The position numbers and the translations under genes are program-made. 40,495 bases of DNA from the NCBI GenBank assembly GCA_007026445.1, contig VDMD01000177.1, positions 1 to 40,495 on the forward strand. The letters are read 5' to 3'. This stretch comes from Schizophyllum amplum. Its lineage: Eukaryota > Basidiomycota > Agaricomycetes > Agaricales > Schizophyllaceae. Below, piece after piece: positions 21,596-31,488 of this stretch (within the stretch, counting starts at the first letter, position 1; each line of letters opens with the position of its first letter). Below the pieces are notes generated by a model that was not told where the DNA came from, did no database searches, and saw nothing but the letters and a program-made list of their open reading frames with translations.

Positions 21596-23627
21596 ATGAA
21601 CTGCAAGACTCTGACGCGAACACGTCCCCGGCTCTGCAACCTCGAGCGCCATGCCTACAGCACATCCAGGCTCGCCGTATGAGCCGCGCCGCAGAGGCGT
21701 ACTACGAACAGAAGGCGCGCTCCCAAGAAGCAGACCTTGCAGCCCGGCCGGGCGACTCGTCCAGAAAGCCAGTCGTCGAGCCTAGCAGCAATTTGCTACA
21801 GCGCTACTCGAACATCTTGGACGAGAGGACGAGCGCACGGCGTGAGCTGGAGCCCATTATGGAGCTTCTCGACCCAGTTGGCCGGTTTGAAGCACTCGGA
21901 TTGCACAAGCCCATCGTCGAAGCGATGCACACGGCGTTCCCCAACGTGACGCACCCTACGGAGATGCAGACGCGTCTGATACCCGCTATTCTCAGTGGCA
22001 AAGATGTACTGCTGAAGGACGATACCGGGACTGGCAAGTGAGTGTTGACGTTCGCGCTGAAGACTACCGTTCTGACATGACTACTTACATAGAACGTTTG
22101 GCGCGACATTATCACTGCTGAGCAAACCTCGCGTCAAATATCGCACCCGAAACGCGCACGGGAGGGTCACCGAAAAGGATACGGTCACCTCAATTATGAT
22201 CGTGCCCTACCGCGACCTGGCGTATCAAATTCTGAGCTGGATCGAGAGCATAGTCAAGAATTTCGGCGGCGCGACGCCACCTGCCCTCTCTTCCCTTGCT
22301 CAGGTGCTCGTGCGTGACGGGCAGACGCACCTCAACGAGGGTCTCGAATTGCTGCGCAAGGAGCCGCCACATATCCTCATCGGCACGCCTCAAGCCCTCC
22401 TCGACGTCTACCGCGCCGATCCCAATGCCTTCCGCCGAAACGCACTCTCAACGGTCTTCGTGGACGAGGTCGACTACCTCATCGAGACCGCGCGCGACCT
22501 TGGTCCACAGCTATCGGCCAAGCGAAAGGCGCTCGAGCGGCGCATACGCAAGCACCCCGGCGTCACGCGCGAGCTGCTCGATATCATATACGAGGAGCGC
22601 ATACGCAGAAACCTGGATGTTCAAGAGGAGAGCGGGCTTGAGGAGCACCAGCGGTTTTTGGGCTCGTCGAAGCGCGAGACGATTGGCGGACCTCAGTTGG
22701 TACTCGCGAGCGCGACGCTGCCGGCACATCTGAGCGCGTATGTTTTCCAAGAAAGCGGGTGGTGGGCGAGGCACGGGTATGTGCGTGTCATGAAAGGGAA
22801 GGAGGAGGGCACCGCGGCGGCCAAGACAATGGGACTTGGTGGGAGTGGGGTCGAGCACTCGGTGGTCCTGGTTGGGCCGGAATCGGCGACCAACGTTCCT
22901 GGGGCGGTCCCTTCCACGAGGATAGACGAGTTGCCGTCCGCGATATCGGAGGAAGAGCAGGCGCTTGACGATGACGTCCTGAGCGAGAAGGAGAAACAGG
23001 GTGCGTTCCTGTTCATCTATCTGCGTGGGCATCGATCTCAAGTGGTTTTGCAGCGTTCGTCGGCAAGCCATCCACGTTCAATGCGGACACTTATGGAGGC
23101 TATTGCCACCGCGTTCGCTTTGGACGTTCCCTCTGTGGCGCTCCTCGTGCTTCCCTCGTCGGCGAACGTGAAGCGGGCGGTATACGATTTCGGGAGCTGG
23201 GCGTCAACGCGCGCCCGCTGGACCTCTCTCGCGATCGGGAGCGGTTGGTGGGTGGCAGGAGCGACTTTAGCGGCAAACCGACGATGTTCGTATCCACATT
23301 CTCTGCGATCCGCGGCCTGGACCTACCCGACCTGACTCACGTCTTCATACTGGGTGTGCTGGAGCGGGAGATCGTGCCGCGCGCCACGACGCGTATGTGC
23401 ACGTCGCGGGACGCGTGGGGCGGTCAGGACGCGGGGGCAAAGTGGTGTCGTTTATCGAGGCGACGGCGGTAGACTTTGCGACAGAGGACGCGGATGCTGC
23501 GCAGGAGGACAAGGCGGCTGCGCGGCAGGGAGACCTGTGGCGGCTGCAGCGGGTGTTCAAGCGGCTGGGTCTGAGGGCGACTGCGTTTCCGCACTTTAGT
23601 GACGTAGAGTACGAGGGGGGCGTCTAA
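21596..23627 (+). CDS. DEAD-box RNA helicase, mitochondrial type (Mrh4-like?)
   Basis: The start at 21596 gives MNCKTLTRTRPRLCNLERHA, a basic presequence-like segment, but one base is missing near 21683 before MSRAAEAYYEQ. Without the presequence the start would be 21679. Helicase landmarks in order: ALGLHKP and HPTEMQTRLIP (Q-motif region), DDTGTGKT (motif I, split by an intron at about 22040-22092), IMIVPYRDLAYQ (Ia), IGTPQALLDVY (Ib), VFVDEVDYL (motif II, with DEVD for DEAD), LASATLPAH (III), FVSTFSAIRGLDLP (V) and HVAGRVGRSG (VI, with HV for HR). A second intron is at about 23001-23053. The stop at 23625-23627 follows SDVEYEGGV. Mitochondrial members of this family act in large-ribosomal-subunit assembly; the Mrh4 link is an inference from the presequence and the divergent motifs. 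Confidence 0.8.
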
Positions 23628-24064
23628 TGAACTTGAAGCGCGTGGGGGTTACCTGTGTTGCTACGGCCGTTCTGGGCCGCGTCGTCGTCATCAACGCCCG
23701 TCGCGCATGCCATCAGCGCACGGCTCTCGTCTTACGCACGTCTTTTCTTCCCGCCGTGCTAGCGAGAGCAAGTGAGGCAGGATAGACTGGCTGCAGTGAG
23801 ACCCCGCGGACTCCAACGCGGAAGGACTAGAAGACTATTTGCAATCCGCACGGGTCGCGTTTTCCATCATCTCAGTCTGCCTCCGTCGGTTGTCGGCCGC
23901 GTGCTGCTCTATCTTTCCTTCTTTCCTCCAGGTTCCTTCTTCGGTTCTTCTTCTAGTCGATGCCAGCGGGCACGCTCTAATCTTCGAGCAAGCCTCCATC
24001 ACGCGCGCCGCTTCCCCTGCGGTTCCCTTCACCCAACTCTTACCGCCCGTTTCCTCCCACCATC
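23628..24064. promoter_or_regulatory. Intergenic region with pyrimidine-rich leader before the DUF4203 gene
   Basis: No coding signal. The last 200 bases before the start at 24065 are rich in C and T, as is common in fungal core promoters and leaders. I see no TATA box. Confidence 0.45.
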
Positions 24065-26766
24065 ATGCGGCTCGCAGCGTTCGCCATCGCTGCTCTCGCC
24101 CTGTTCGCCGGCGTCGCCGCTCAGGACGATGACAACAACAACGGGTCCCAGTCTGGCACCCGCACGCGGTCTGCGTCTGCGTCTGACGCCTCACTCTCGC
24201 GGACGACCAGCGTCACTACGATCACCACCAGCACCCGCTCAGGCGGCGACGTCGTCCAGACCACGTTCGTCTCCAGCTCGTCTACAGCGTCACTGTCTCC
24301 GCCACCTCTCGGCCTCTGCGACTCCCTCCGCAACCGAATCGCCGAACGCAGACAACACATTCCTCGACACCAAGATCGATCCCGCCTTTGGTGTTCTCGG
24401 CGCGCTGCTCATACTCACCGGCTTGCCAAGCACGTTCTGGGGGCACAAGAACAGATGGTGCGTGTTCGGCAGCAAGCTCGCCGAACCATACCCGCTGACA
24501 CTGTTCCATTGCAGGACCTCCTTCTTCATCACCGGCTGCTACACGCTCGCGCTCGTCTGCTTCGTCCTCATCACCAAGTTCGGCATCCTTCCTGCAATCC
24601 ACCCGCCTACTGCCACCGTGCGCGGCATGTTCGTGCTCGCGTGCGGCGTTGCCGGCATTGCTGGAGGTGGCATAGCCATCTTCTTCTGGAAGGCGTCGCG
24701 CTACTTCATTGGGGGCTGGGGCGGCTTCGCAGTCGGCCTGTGGATTCAGTGTTTCCGGGACGGCGGCCTGATCTCGAATGTTGGGCTCCGCTGGATTCTA
24801 TACATCGGTACGTTATGGCCGTGTTCCTCCGTGCGTGTCATTGACAGGCGTGTGCAGGCGCTGGTGTGGTCGGTTTCGTCTTGTGCACGATTCCCAAGGT
24901 AACCGGATCCGGCGTTCGAGTTGCGCATAACTCAACCTCTCCCAGATCCACTATCATGTCTTGCTCGTCTCCACCGCCTTTGTCGGCGCGTCTGCCTTTA
25001 TGCTAGGCATCGACTGCTTCACGACCGCTAACCTCAAGGAGGTGCGATACTACAGTTTGTCCGTCGTTTAGCCTAACGCGCTCACAGTTCTACGTGTGGA
25101 ACATCGGGTTCACGAGTTTGTTCCCCAAGTTCAAGGACAATGACATCAAGTTCCCTGTGTCCCAGGTCATGCAGATCGAGCTCGGGCTCATCGGTGCAAT
25201 CGCTCTGATGGGTGTGGCTGTTCAATTGCGCATTCTAAGTGCGCTCCAAGTCAAGCTCAAGGAAATCAACGAGGAGCAGCGCAGGCGCGAGCGGGCGGCT
25301 GACTTGGATGGCGTCGACCGCTTCGCTATGCTGCAGCGCGAACAGGAGGAGTGGGAAAGGGATCACCCAAGCTTTAGCAAGCACGGTCGCGCGGAAAGCG
25401 GCCTCTCCACGATGCCGCTTATGGGCAAGTACCAGGACGGATCTCGTCACCGGTGACCGAGCACACCTTCGCCAGTGAAGACCGCAAGCGCCGACCCTCG
25501 GGTCTCTCGGATCTCATGGCATCCCGGCTCCAGAAGAAGAGAAGGAGCGTGCTGCTCGCGGACGGCCGACCGTTGCACTACCCGCTCTCGATCTCGGGAT
25601 GGGAATCGAAGACGACGTTCCTAAGGACTTTATCGCCAAGAACCAGGGCAAGGCGCAGCGCCAGCCCCCGACTAAGGAGATACAGAAGCGCGATGACTTG
25701 CTTGCTGAGATTGACAATCTCCGTCGGTCTATTGACGTTCTGCGCACAGAATCGCCGGACCTTTCCTCTCATCGCCCTTCTCTGACCTCCCGCCGGACCC
25801 TCAGCACGGATGCCGCCGCCGCATTGCTGCCTGCTGTTCATCTGAGACCACCTCGCACTAGCGACCCGCGCGCTCGCGTACATTCCATGGAGATGAACGC
25901 CCTCGTCGGTCAGTATAGCGCTGGCGAGTCCCTCGGTCGGCCGTCAAGTGCCCTCTTCGTGATGTCGACTGGGATCAGTACGTCGCGGAGCGGAAGCTCC
26001 TTCAACCTCCTTCCGGCGTGACACCACCTATCCCGACAACTAGCCCTGGCCCGAGCCCTACCCATCGCATTAACATGCCCCCCGCCGTCGCAGAAGCCTT
26101 GCGCGATCGCAAGCTGCGTGAGAGCGTCTTGTACAGCGCGCCGCATGCTTCGGATGACGATGTCCCTCTCGCCCAACAACGCCCGCAGCCGGTCCGCTGG
26201 CGGCAATATGCCCGTCACGATCCTTCCTCCGCAGAAGCCCATCCACGCGCCAAAGCCCCAGCGCCCAGCGGCGCACCACGCACAGCGACCTTCGAGGAGT
26301 TGAACGAGCGGCATCGCGAGCATCTTCGCAAATGCAGGCGATCACACAAGCGCAGAAGGATCAGGCTGATCTCGACTCCGCGAAGGCGCGCTGGGAGAGG
26401 TCCAAGGCAGCCGAGCGCGAGGCTGTCGCCAAGCGGCAAGCGGAGAAGGCCGCTCGCCTGCGGGAGGGCGGCCGGAGCCCGCACGATAATGGCGAGCGCC
26501 AGCGGCGGCACTCACGGTCGCTCAGCGCGGACAAACTGAACGCGTTGGGCACTGGCAAGCACCTCCAAGCGCCTGTCGACCATGAAGTGGAGAACTGGCA
26601 GCAGCAGCAGGTTGGAGAGTTGGGCGCCAGCCACGAGCGCGGCCCAGCGGCAGCGGGGGCCGCACGCGGGACTCGCGCGCTGCAGGCGTCCCTTCCCCGA
26701 CACGAAGCGCTCCCGCGCCGCGCGCCAGTAATGACCGCCGCATGCGCTGGCGATCCTGTATGGTGA
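24065..26766 (+). CDS. TM7S3/TM198-like (DUF4203) seven-transmembrane protein with long cytoplasmic tail
   Basis: The N-terminus MRLAAFAIAALALFAGVAAQ is a signal peptide with a cleavage-like AAQ. A Ser/Thr-rich stretch follows. Then come seven hydrophobic helices: VLGALLILTGLPSTFWGHK, SFFITGCYTLALVCFVLI, MFVLACGVAGIAGGGIAIFF, FIGGWGGFAVGLWIQCF, a helix split by an intron near 24810, LLVSTAFVGASAFMLGID, and MQIELGLIGAIALMGVAVQL. The tail is long, charged and Ser/Pro/Arg-rich, with FVAMLQ-like and WDQYVAERKLLQPPSGV blocks and a coiled-coil-like KARWERSKAAEREAVAKRQ near the end. Frame changes are needed near 24300, 25440-25560, 25950 and 26330. The tail may hold extra introns, so the stop at 26764-26766 is approximate. 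The molecular function of fungal members is not known to me. Confidence 0.78.
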
Positions 26767-26812
26767 AAAACGGACTGTACTCTCTGTGAGTAAGTAATGG
26801 ACTTCTTATTTA

Positions 26813-26880
26813 GCTGGTGACTGGCGGTTGGTGACTTTCTATCGGCTGGTGACGTTTTTATTGCTGGTGATTTTTACGGC
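26813..26880. repeat. Tandem repeat, about 18 bp x 4
   Basis: Four copies of a unit close to GCTGGTGACTTTTTATYG begin near 26813, 26827, 26845 and 26863. The first is shortened to 14 bp. Confidence 0.65.
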
Positions 26881-26892
26881 TGTACTGTACCT

Positions 26893-26990
26893 CCTTGCAT
26901 GCCCATGTTGGAACTCTCCTGTCCCATGTTGCATTATCCTTCCCCCTCCTCCTGCCCATGTCGCATACCTCCTGCCCCATGTTGCACTCC
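26893..26990. repeat. Imperfect repeat of CTCCTGCCCCATGTTGCA
   Basis: The CCCATGTTGCA-type motif occurs four times with irregular 20-29 bp spacing (near 26901, 26924, 26955 and 26974), each led by CTCCT. Confidence 0.6.
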
Positions 26991-27556
26991 CCCTGTCTAT
27001 CGCATTTCGCTTGTTACATCTTTACGACCTGGCGGGCCTCCCACCGGACGCTCGCCGCACCCAAGGACAGTCTCTGGATTGCATATCAATGATCATCCCC
27101 ATCGTACACTACCATTCGTTTGAATCATGATCAGGGACATTCGCATCTTTCTTGTAGATACAGTAGAGCGCTATAGTAATGTTCGCAAATGTTCGACGTG
27201 TCTCAACGCTGTCACAATTGTTGAGCGCCGAGCTTGTGCAGCGACTTCGACCGTCAGAGCTTCTCTCTGAATGGCACATATGAGACCTGTCTGCGAGATG
27301 TGGGCGCGTATGAGACCTCTTAGCTCTGGGCCGAACTCGAACCGCGGTCACAAGACTTGCAAAATTTTGGGAACGCTCTGGCCTGGAAATGCTGGGGCGC
27401 TCTGGGACTTCCGTGGCAGGTTGAACGGCGGGCACCGGGGCAAATGACGCGGGTGCGGAGCTCCAAGGAGGCGGCGCCGCCTTTCTTATAGACGCTCACT
27501 GCAGCGCCTCTCATCCCCACGACTTGCTCTCAACGCGCTTGACCAAAATAAACAAC

Positions 27557-28212
27557 ATGGCGCTCAACATCCAACGTTCGCAGTCCGCGCCGCATCCCCT
27601 TCAGGCGATGAAGGAACATACCAGGCCAGACCGGTGATTGCTCTCCAGCGGTCAGCGTCGACCATAGAGTTCGGTGCTGCCAATGGTCCGCGCAAGGCGT
27701 ATCATCAGCCGCACCATCGAAGCTATACCCCAAAATTCGAACGCGAGAACCCATTCAATTGCTCTGATTTCTTCCCCATCGCGCGGACGAGCGGGAGGCA
27801 TGGAGCTGGATCCAGGAGGAGGATGAATCTCGGGAGGAGGAGGATGTCCCAGAGCCGTACGGGAGCGAGCGGGACATGGACGAGAAGACGCTGGGGGAGA
27901 CGATAGCTATGGAGGATAAGCTGGGTATTCTGGCTTTGGGTGAGTGAATACGCGGCCGGTGCGGCTTGGTCTGATGACGAGGACATAGGCGATATCTTGT
28001 TCAACGCGAGGGCTGGATCCGGACGACCTGGCGTGCCAGTGGCTGCGCCGGAGGAATGGCGCTTGGTATCACCATACAGCGATGATGAGCCTGTGGACCA
28101 CGAGGCGCTCTACCTGTCCCTGCGCGCACGCCGCAAGGAGAGTGCGAAGGTGTCCACCGACGAGACAGTCGTTGATTCGACCTTTGGCTCGCTGTTCTTC
28201 GGCAAGGATTGA
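27557..28212 (+). CDS. Acidic hypothetical protein
   Basis: Not recognised. A start at 27557 gives MALNIQRSQSAPHPLQAMKE. The frame shifts near 27630 into LQRSASTIEFGA and NPFN, and again near 27780 into ADEREAWSWIQEEDESREEE, which is strongly acidic. It then runs DMDEKTLGETIAMEDKLGIL to ALG. Here either an intron (27941-27989, GTGAGT to TAG) or a one-base slip joins it to DILFNARAGSGRPG and EEWRLVSPYSDDEPVDHE, ending GSLFFGKD at 28210-28212. There are no membrane segments or signal peptide. The conserved-looking SPYSDDEP and W-containing blocks suggest a real protein, perhaps one found only in related fungi. Confidence 0.5.
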
Positions 28213-28319
28213 GGGACTTAGAGGGGACAAAAACTTGGGACTTTGTATTCCGGGACTTAGAGTACCGTACCCTGTGTGCAACCTGGATTTTGGATGGGCG
28301 TATCGGAGAGCGTGAGGAC

Positions 28320-28399
28320 TGTGGGAACACCAAACATCGGCCGCAAACAGTGGCAGAGCGAGAAGCTGGCGCCTCCATTGGAAGAAGCAACCGTGGGAA
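28320..28399 (+). promoter_or_regulatory. Two CSL-binding consensus sites upstream of the CSL gene
   Basis: TGTGGGAA at 28320-28327 and CGTGGGAA at 28392-28399 both fit the (C/T)GTGGGAA site bound by CSL (RBP-Jkappa) proteins. They lie in the same orientation, 72 bp apart, in the 294-bp gap before the CSL gene start at 28507. Autoregulation is inferred, not shown. Confidence 0.5.
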
Positions 28400-28445
28400 A
28401 ACTGCATGTGGGCGCGCTGATGGGAATGTCGACCCCTAAGTAACA

Positions 28446-28451
28446 CACGTG
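28446..28451. promoter_or_regulatory. E-box CACGTG
   Basis: A CACGTG followed by AC lies 56 bp before the CSL start codon. It fits a bHLH-factor site (CACGTGAC as bound by yeast Cbf1-type factors). A single hexamer is weak evidence. Confidence 0.3.
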
Positions 28452-28506
28452 ACGCTGAGCGCATTTTTCCTTTTTGCTCTTTCACTCCCACGACCACCTG
28501 TGCACC

Positions 28507-30808
28507 ATGTCCGTTTCGCCGTCTGCCGGGTTGCTTCTGGACCCCCAGCTTCAAGCAGAAATGTCGACCGCGCCCGTGCCGCAGGATCCTCAGTCCGCCC
28601 TCGGTGCTCTTGTACGCGTACCCTCTTGTTATCGTACCCTCAACTCAGCATATACAGGTCAGCGAGGGCCCAGCGGGCATCTCCCACGCCCGGAGACCAT
28701 CGCCTCCACGCAATCGGCGCAGTCCCTTCTCCAGGCGCAGTTGGGTGGTATCAAGGCGGAGCCTGCGCCTCCTGAGGCGCAGGCCCTCAGCAGCATCTGC
28801 CTGCGTCCATCATCTCTTACCGATTGTGCGTTGTACGACCGTGAGAACGGCGCGTGTTGCTCACGCGCGGACAGCTCGCGAGCCGCAAGCGCAAGCTGGC
28901 AGTGACAGACATCATGGGGGAGGATGCGCACAGCAAGATTCGGCGCGTCGTACGCGATCACGTCTCAAACGACCCATCGCGGGCCATCCCAATGACCACG
29001 TCATCTGCCTACATGCTGCTGTCGCCCAGAAGTCGTACGGAACGGAGAAGCGCTTCCTTTGCCCCCTCCGGTCGTCCACATCGAAGGTCCCGTCTGGCAC
29101 ATGCGCTCGCAGCAGCTCTCAATGGCTATCATATCGGAGACAGGCGAGCGCGCCTTCGAGCAACGCGCCGCGCTTGACTCCAGTATGACCAGCAGCTTCA
29201 AGTTCTTGCACGTCACGAGCACGGCGAAGGCGAAGAGCTTCCAGCTGTCGCTCGATATCGCGGAGCCGCCCCCTCCGCCGCGGGCACTGATGCCAGCGAC
29301 GCGCCTCTTGGACGTGTCTGGGCCTCTTTCGACTCCGCGCCAGTCACGATCATCTCGAAGCCCTCGAAGAAGACCGCCAAGACGCGTAACATTGCGTCCT
29401 GCATCCTCGCTGGCGGTCCCGTCTCCCTCTTCAATCGTATAAATTCGCAGACCGTACGCACGAAATACATGACCATCGAGCACGCCCAGTTGTGCGCGAG
29501 CAACATCGCGTGGTCTGCCTTCAACGTCAACGTCGTTCGCCGCCCTACAGACCCGCCGCCCGTGGGTACGTTGTCATGTGATGTGAACTGACTACTCGAG
29601 TTTGCTCACGGTAGACGCGCAGCGGGACCACAGGCCGTGACCTATGGGAGCGAGATCGTACTATCGGACACGCACTCCGGCATTTCGACTTCGCCTCTGG
29701 TGATTCGCAAGGTTGAGAAGAGCAAAGTCATCGCGGATGACGGTGGTCCGGTTAGTCAGATGCAGAAGGTCGTCCTGCAGCGCCTCAACCCGGATGGGTC
29801 GCGGCACTATTTATCCGCTGCTGGCCCTGTCTCCGGCGCCCCCAGCGGGTCATCTTCCAGTACACAAGCGGGCACGCATCCGCTCATCTTCCAATCCCCG
29901 CGTGCCAGCGATGACAGCAACAAGGACGTTCACAATGATGAAGTTGACGACTATTTGTGCTGGACTATTGTCGGCATATGTAAGTCACGCTGTTCACTTC
30001 GGCGGGCCACATGAACTTACATTGTGTAGCCAAATTCCAGTACACGTTCTTCGACGCCTTCGGCGGAAACAATACGATCCCAGAGATGCCCATCACACCG
30101 TTCCCGACCTTGTTTACCGCGCCGGTATACCGCCAGCCCCATAACACCATCGACTTGACTGTCTCGAATTTCTTCTACGGGGACATGAAGAATGGGCAGC
30201 ACAAGGCGCTAGAGGTGTACTTGGGCAACCTTGGGCCGCTTGCCCACCGCATCTATCAGATGGGCCCCAGCGGACCCCTCACGAACGTTGGGCCATTCGT
30301 CACCACCGTATCAGAGACCGGGACGATGCAGGAACTCATGCAGCCATCCATGACACCGACGCATCATCAATCCTACATGCCGAACTCTGTGCATACCATC
30401 GTCACCGTCACCTTGCCACCCATCACCGACATTGTGAAGGCCCTTGAAGAGGATGCAGCCGTGTCGAACGATCCTAGTCGGTCGCATACGCCTGTCAACG
30501 TTCGACCACCCAACGGCACTCCGCCGCCCAGACCCCCGCCGCCAGCATCGATCGGTGGGCGAAGTCTGCCTCTACTGTTCATCCGGGCATCGGACGGCAT
30601 TGGGTATCACTCCGGTAGGACCATCGCTGTCGACAACCTGTTCCCAGGAATCGACCTGCACGCTTTGCCACAGCAACCGACAGAGGGTATCGACACCAAC
30701 TGGCTGGCAGCGGCCCACGCAGCCGCTTTTGGAATGACGGCGGGTGGCAGCTGCGAGTGCAGTAGGACTTCATCGCCAGCAGAAGCAGTGCGTGTCACAG
30801 GACGCTAA
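28507..30808 (+). CDS. CSL-family (RBP-Jkappa/LAG1) transcription factor
   Basis: Start MSVSPSAGLLLDPQLQAEMS. The LAG1 DNA-binding part has LHAAVAQKSYGTEKRFLCPP and VVHIEGPVWHM, nearly the animal signature. The beta-trefoil domain follows with ILAGGPVSLFNRINSQTVRT, AQLCASNIAWSAFNV, YGSEIVLSDTHSG, PLVIRKVEKSK and PVSQMQKVVLQRL. Over an intron (about 29982-30030) it continues with KFQYTFFDAFGGN, followed by an Ig-like C-terminal part and a Pro-rich insert. The stop is at 30806-30808. Fungal CSL proteins (as in fission yeast Cbf11 and Cbf12) are nuclear factors that bind GTGGGAA and affect adhesion, cell cycle and lipid genes. There is no Notch pathway in fungi. One-base slips are needed near 28860, 28987 and 29310-29340. 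Confidence 0.93.
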
Positions 30809-31488
30809 TTATCTATCTTTTTTCTCTTACCTTAACGGAAACCTCGAATCTCCCTTCCCTTGCTATCGAAATTGCTGTCCATCGAGAGCTGTATACCTGT
30901 TGGGTCTCCCTATACATATGTCACTGGTTATCCGAGCACGAACGTTGCGTTCGGGAACGTTCGCGGCGTCGGGCTTTATGTATCTACTTCTGGTCTCTTG
31001 TGTTATCCATGCTGCTCTTCCTGTTCTGTATGGGGCCTCGCCTCCTCCAGTTCCTTATTGGTGGACTCAAGGGCCATAGACTTGGTCCGGGTGGGCTTAG
31101 AGCGGGCGGCGGGGCAGAAATGTGTGCGGATCGTCGACCGTCGCATGGCCGGCGAATGGTCGCCCTGGGTCCCGCCCCCGCCGCAGTCTGGGCGCGGCGG
31201 GTGATTGTAGCTGTGCGAGAAGCTGAGGGTCGCAGATTGTCTTGCCAGCGAACAACAGGAAGCGGGGCGTCGTTTGCTGGGCATACTCGTGGCATGTTGG
31301 CAGGCGACGGAATCGATAGGGTCCGCCAAGTTTGACAACGAACGATGGCAGTGGATTGGGAGCGCGCCTTTTTTGGGGATTACATACGCGCCCGAATCCG
31401 ATCCGGGACGCGGCATATAAAACGCGACTGAGTTGATTTCTCGAAATCCCCGCCCCATCCTCCTCTCCCCCTCCATTACAACGCAAAC
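30809..31488. promoter_or_regulatory. Pyruvate kinase promoter region with TATA box
   Basis: TATAAAA at 31416-31422 lies 67 bp before the start codon, followed by a C/T-rich leader (about 31448-31480) and AAAC just before ATG. This is the usual layout of strongly expressed glycolytic genes in fungi. Upstream I see no other clear motif and no gene. Confidence 0.6.

Larger units (their letters stand above)
26767..27556. other. Intergenic region with two short tandem arrays
   Basis: No gene is supported. The first 230 bases contain the two arrays listed separately. The remainder to 27556 shows overlapping weak frames only and presumably includes the promoter of the gene starting at 27557. Confidence 0.5.

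Noticed and set aside
27290..27360. tRNA-like B-box (GGTTCGAGTTC on the minus strand)
   Set aside because: No A-box at the right distance and no cloverleaf could be formed.
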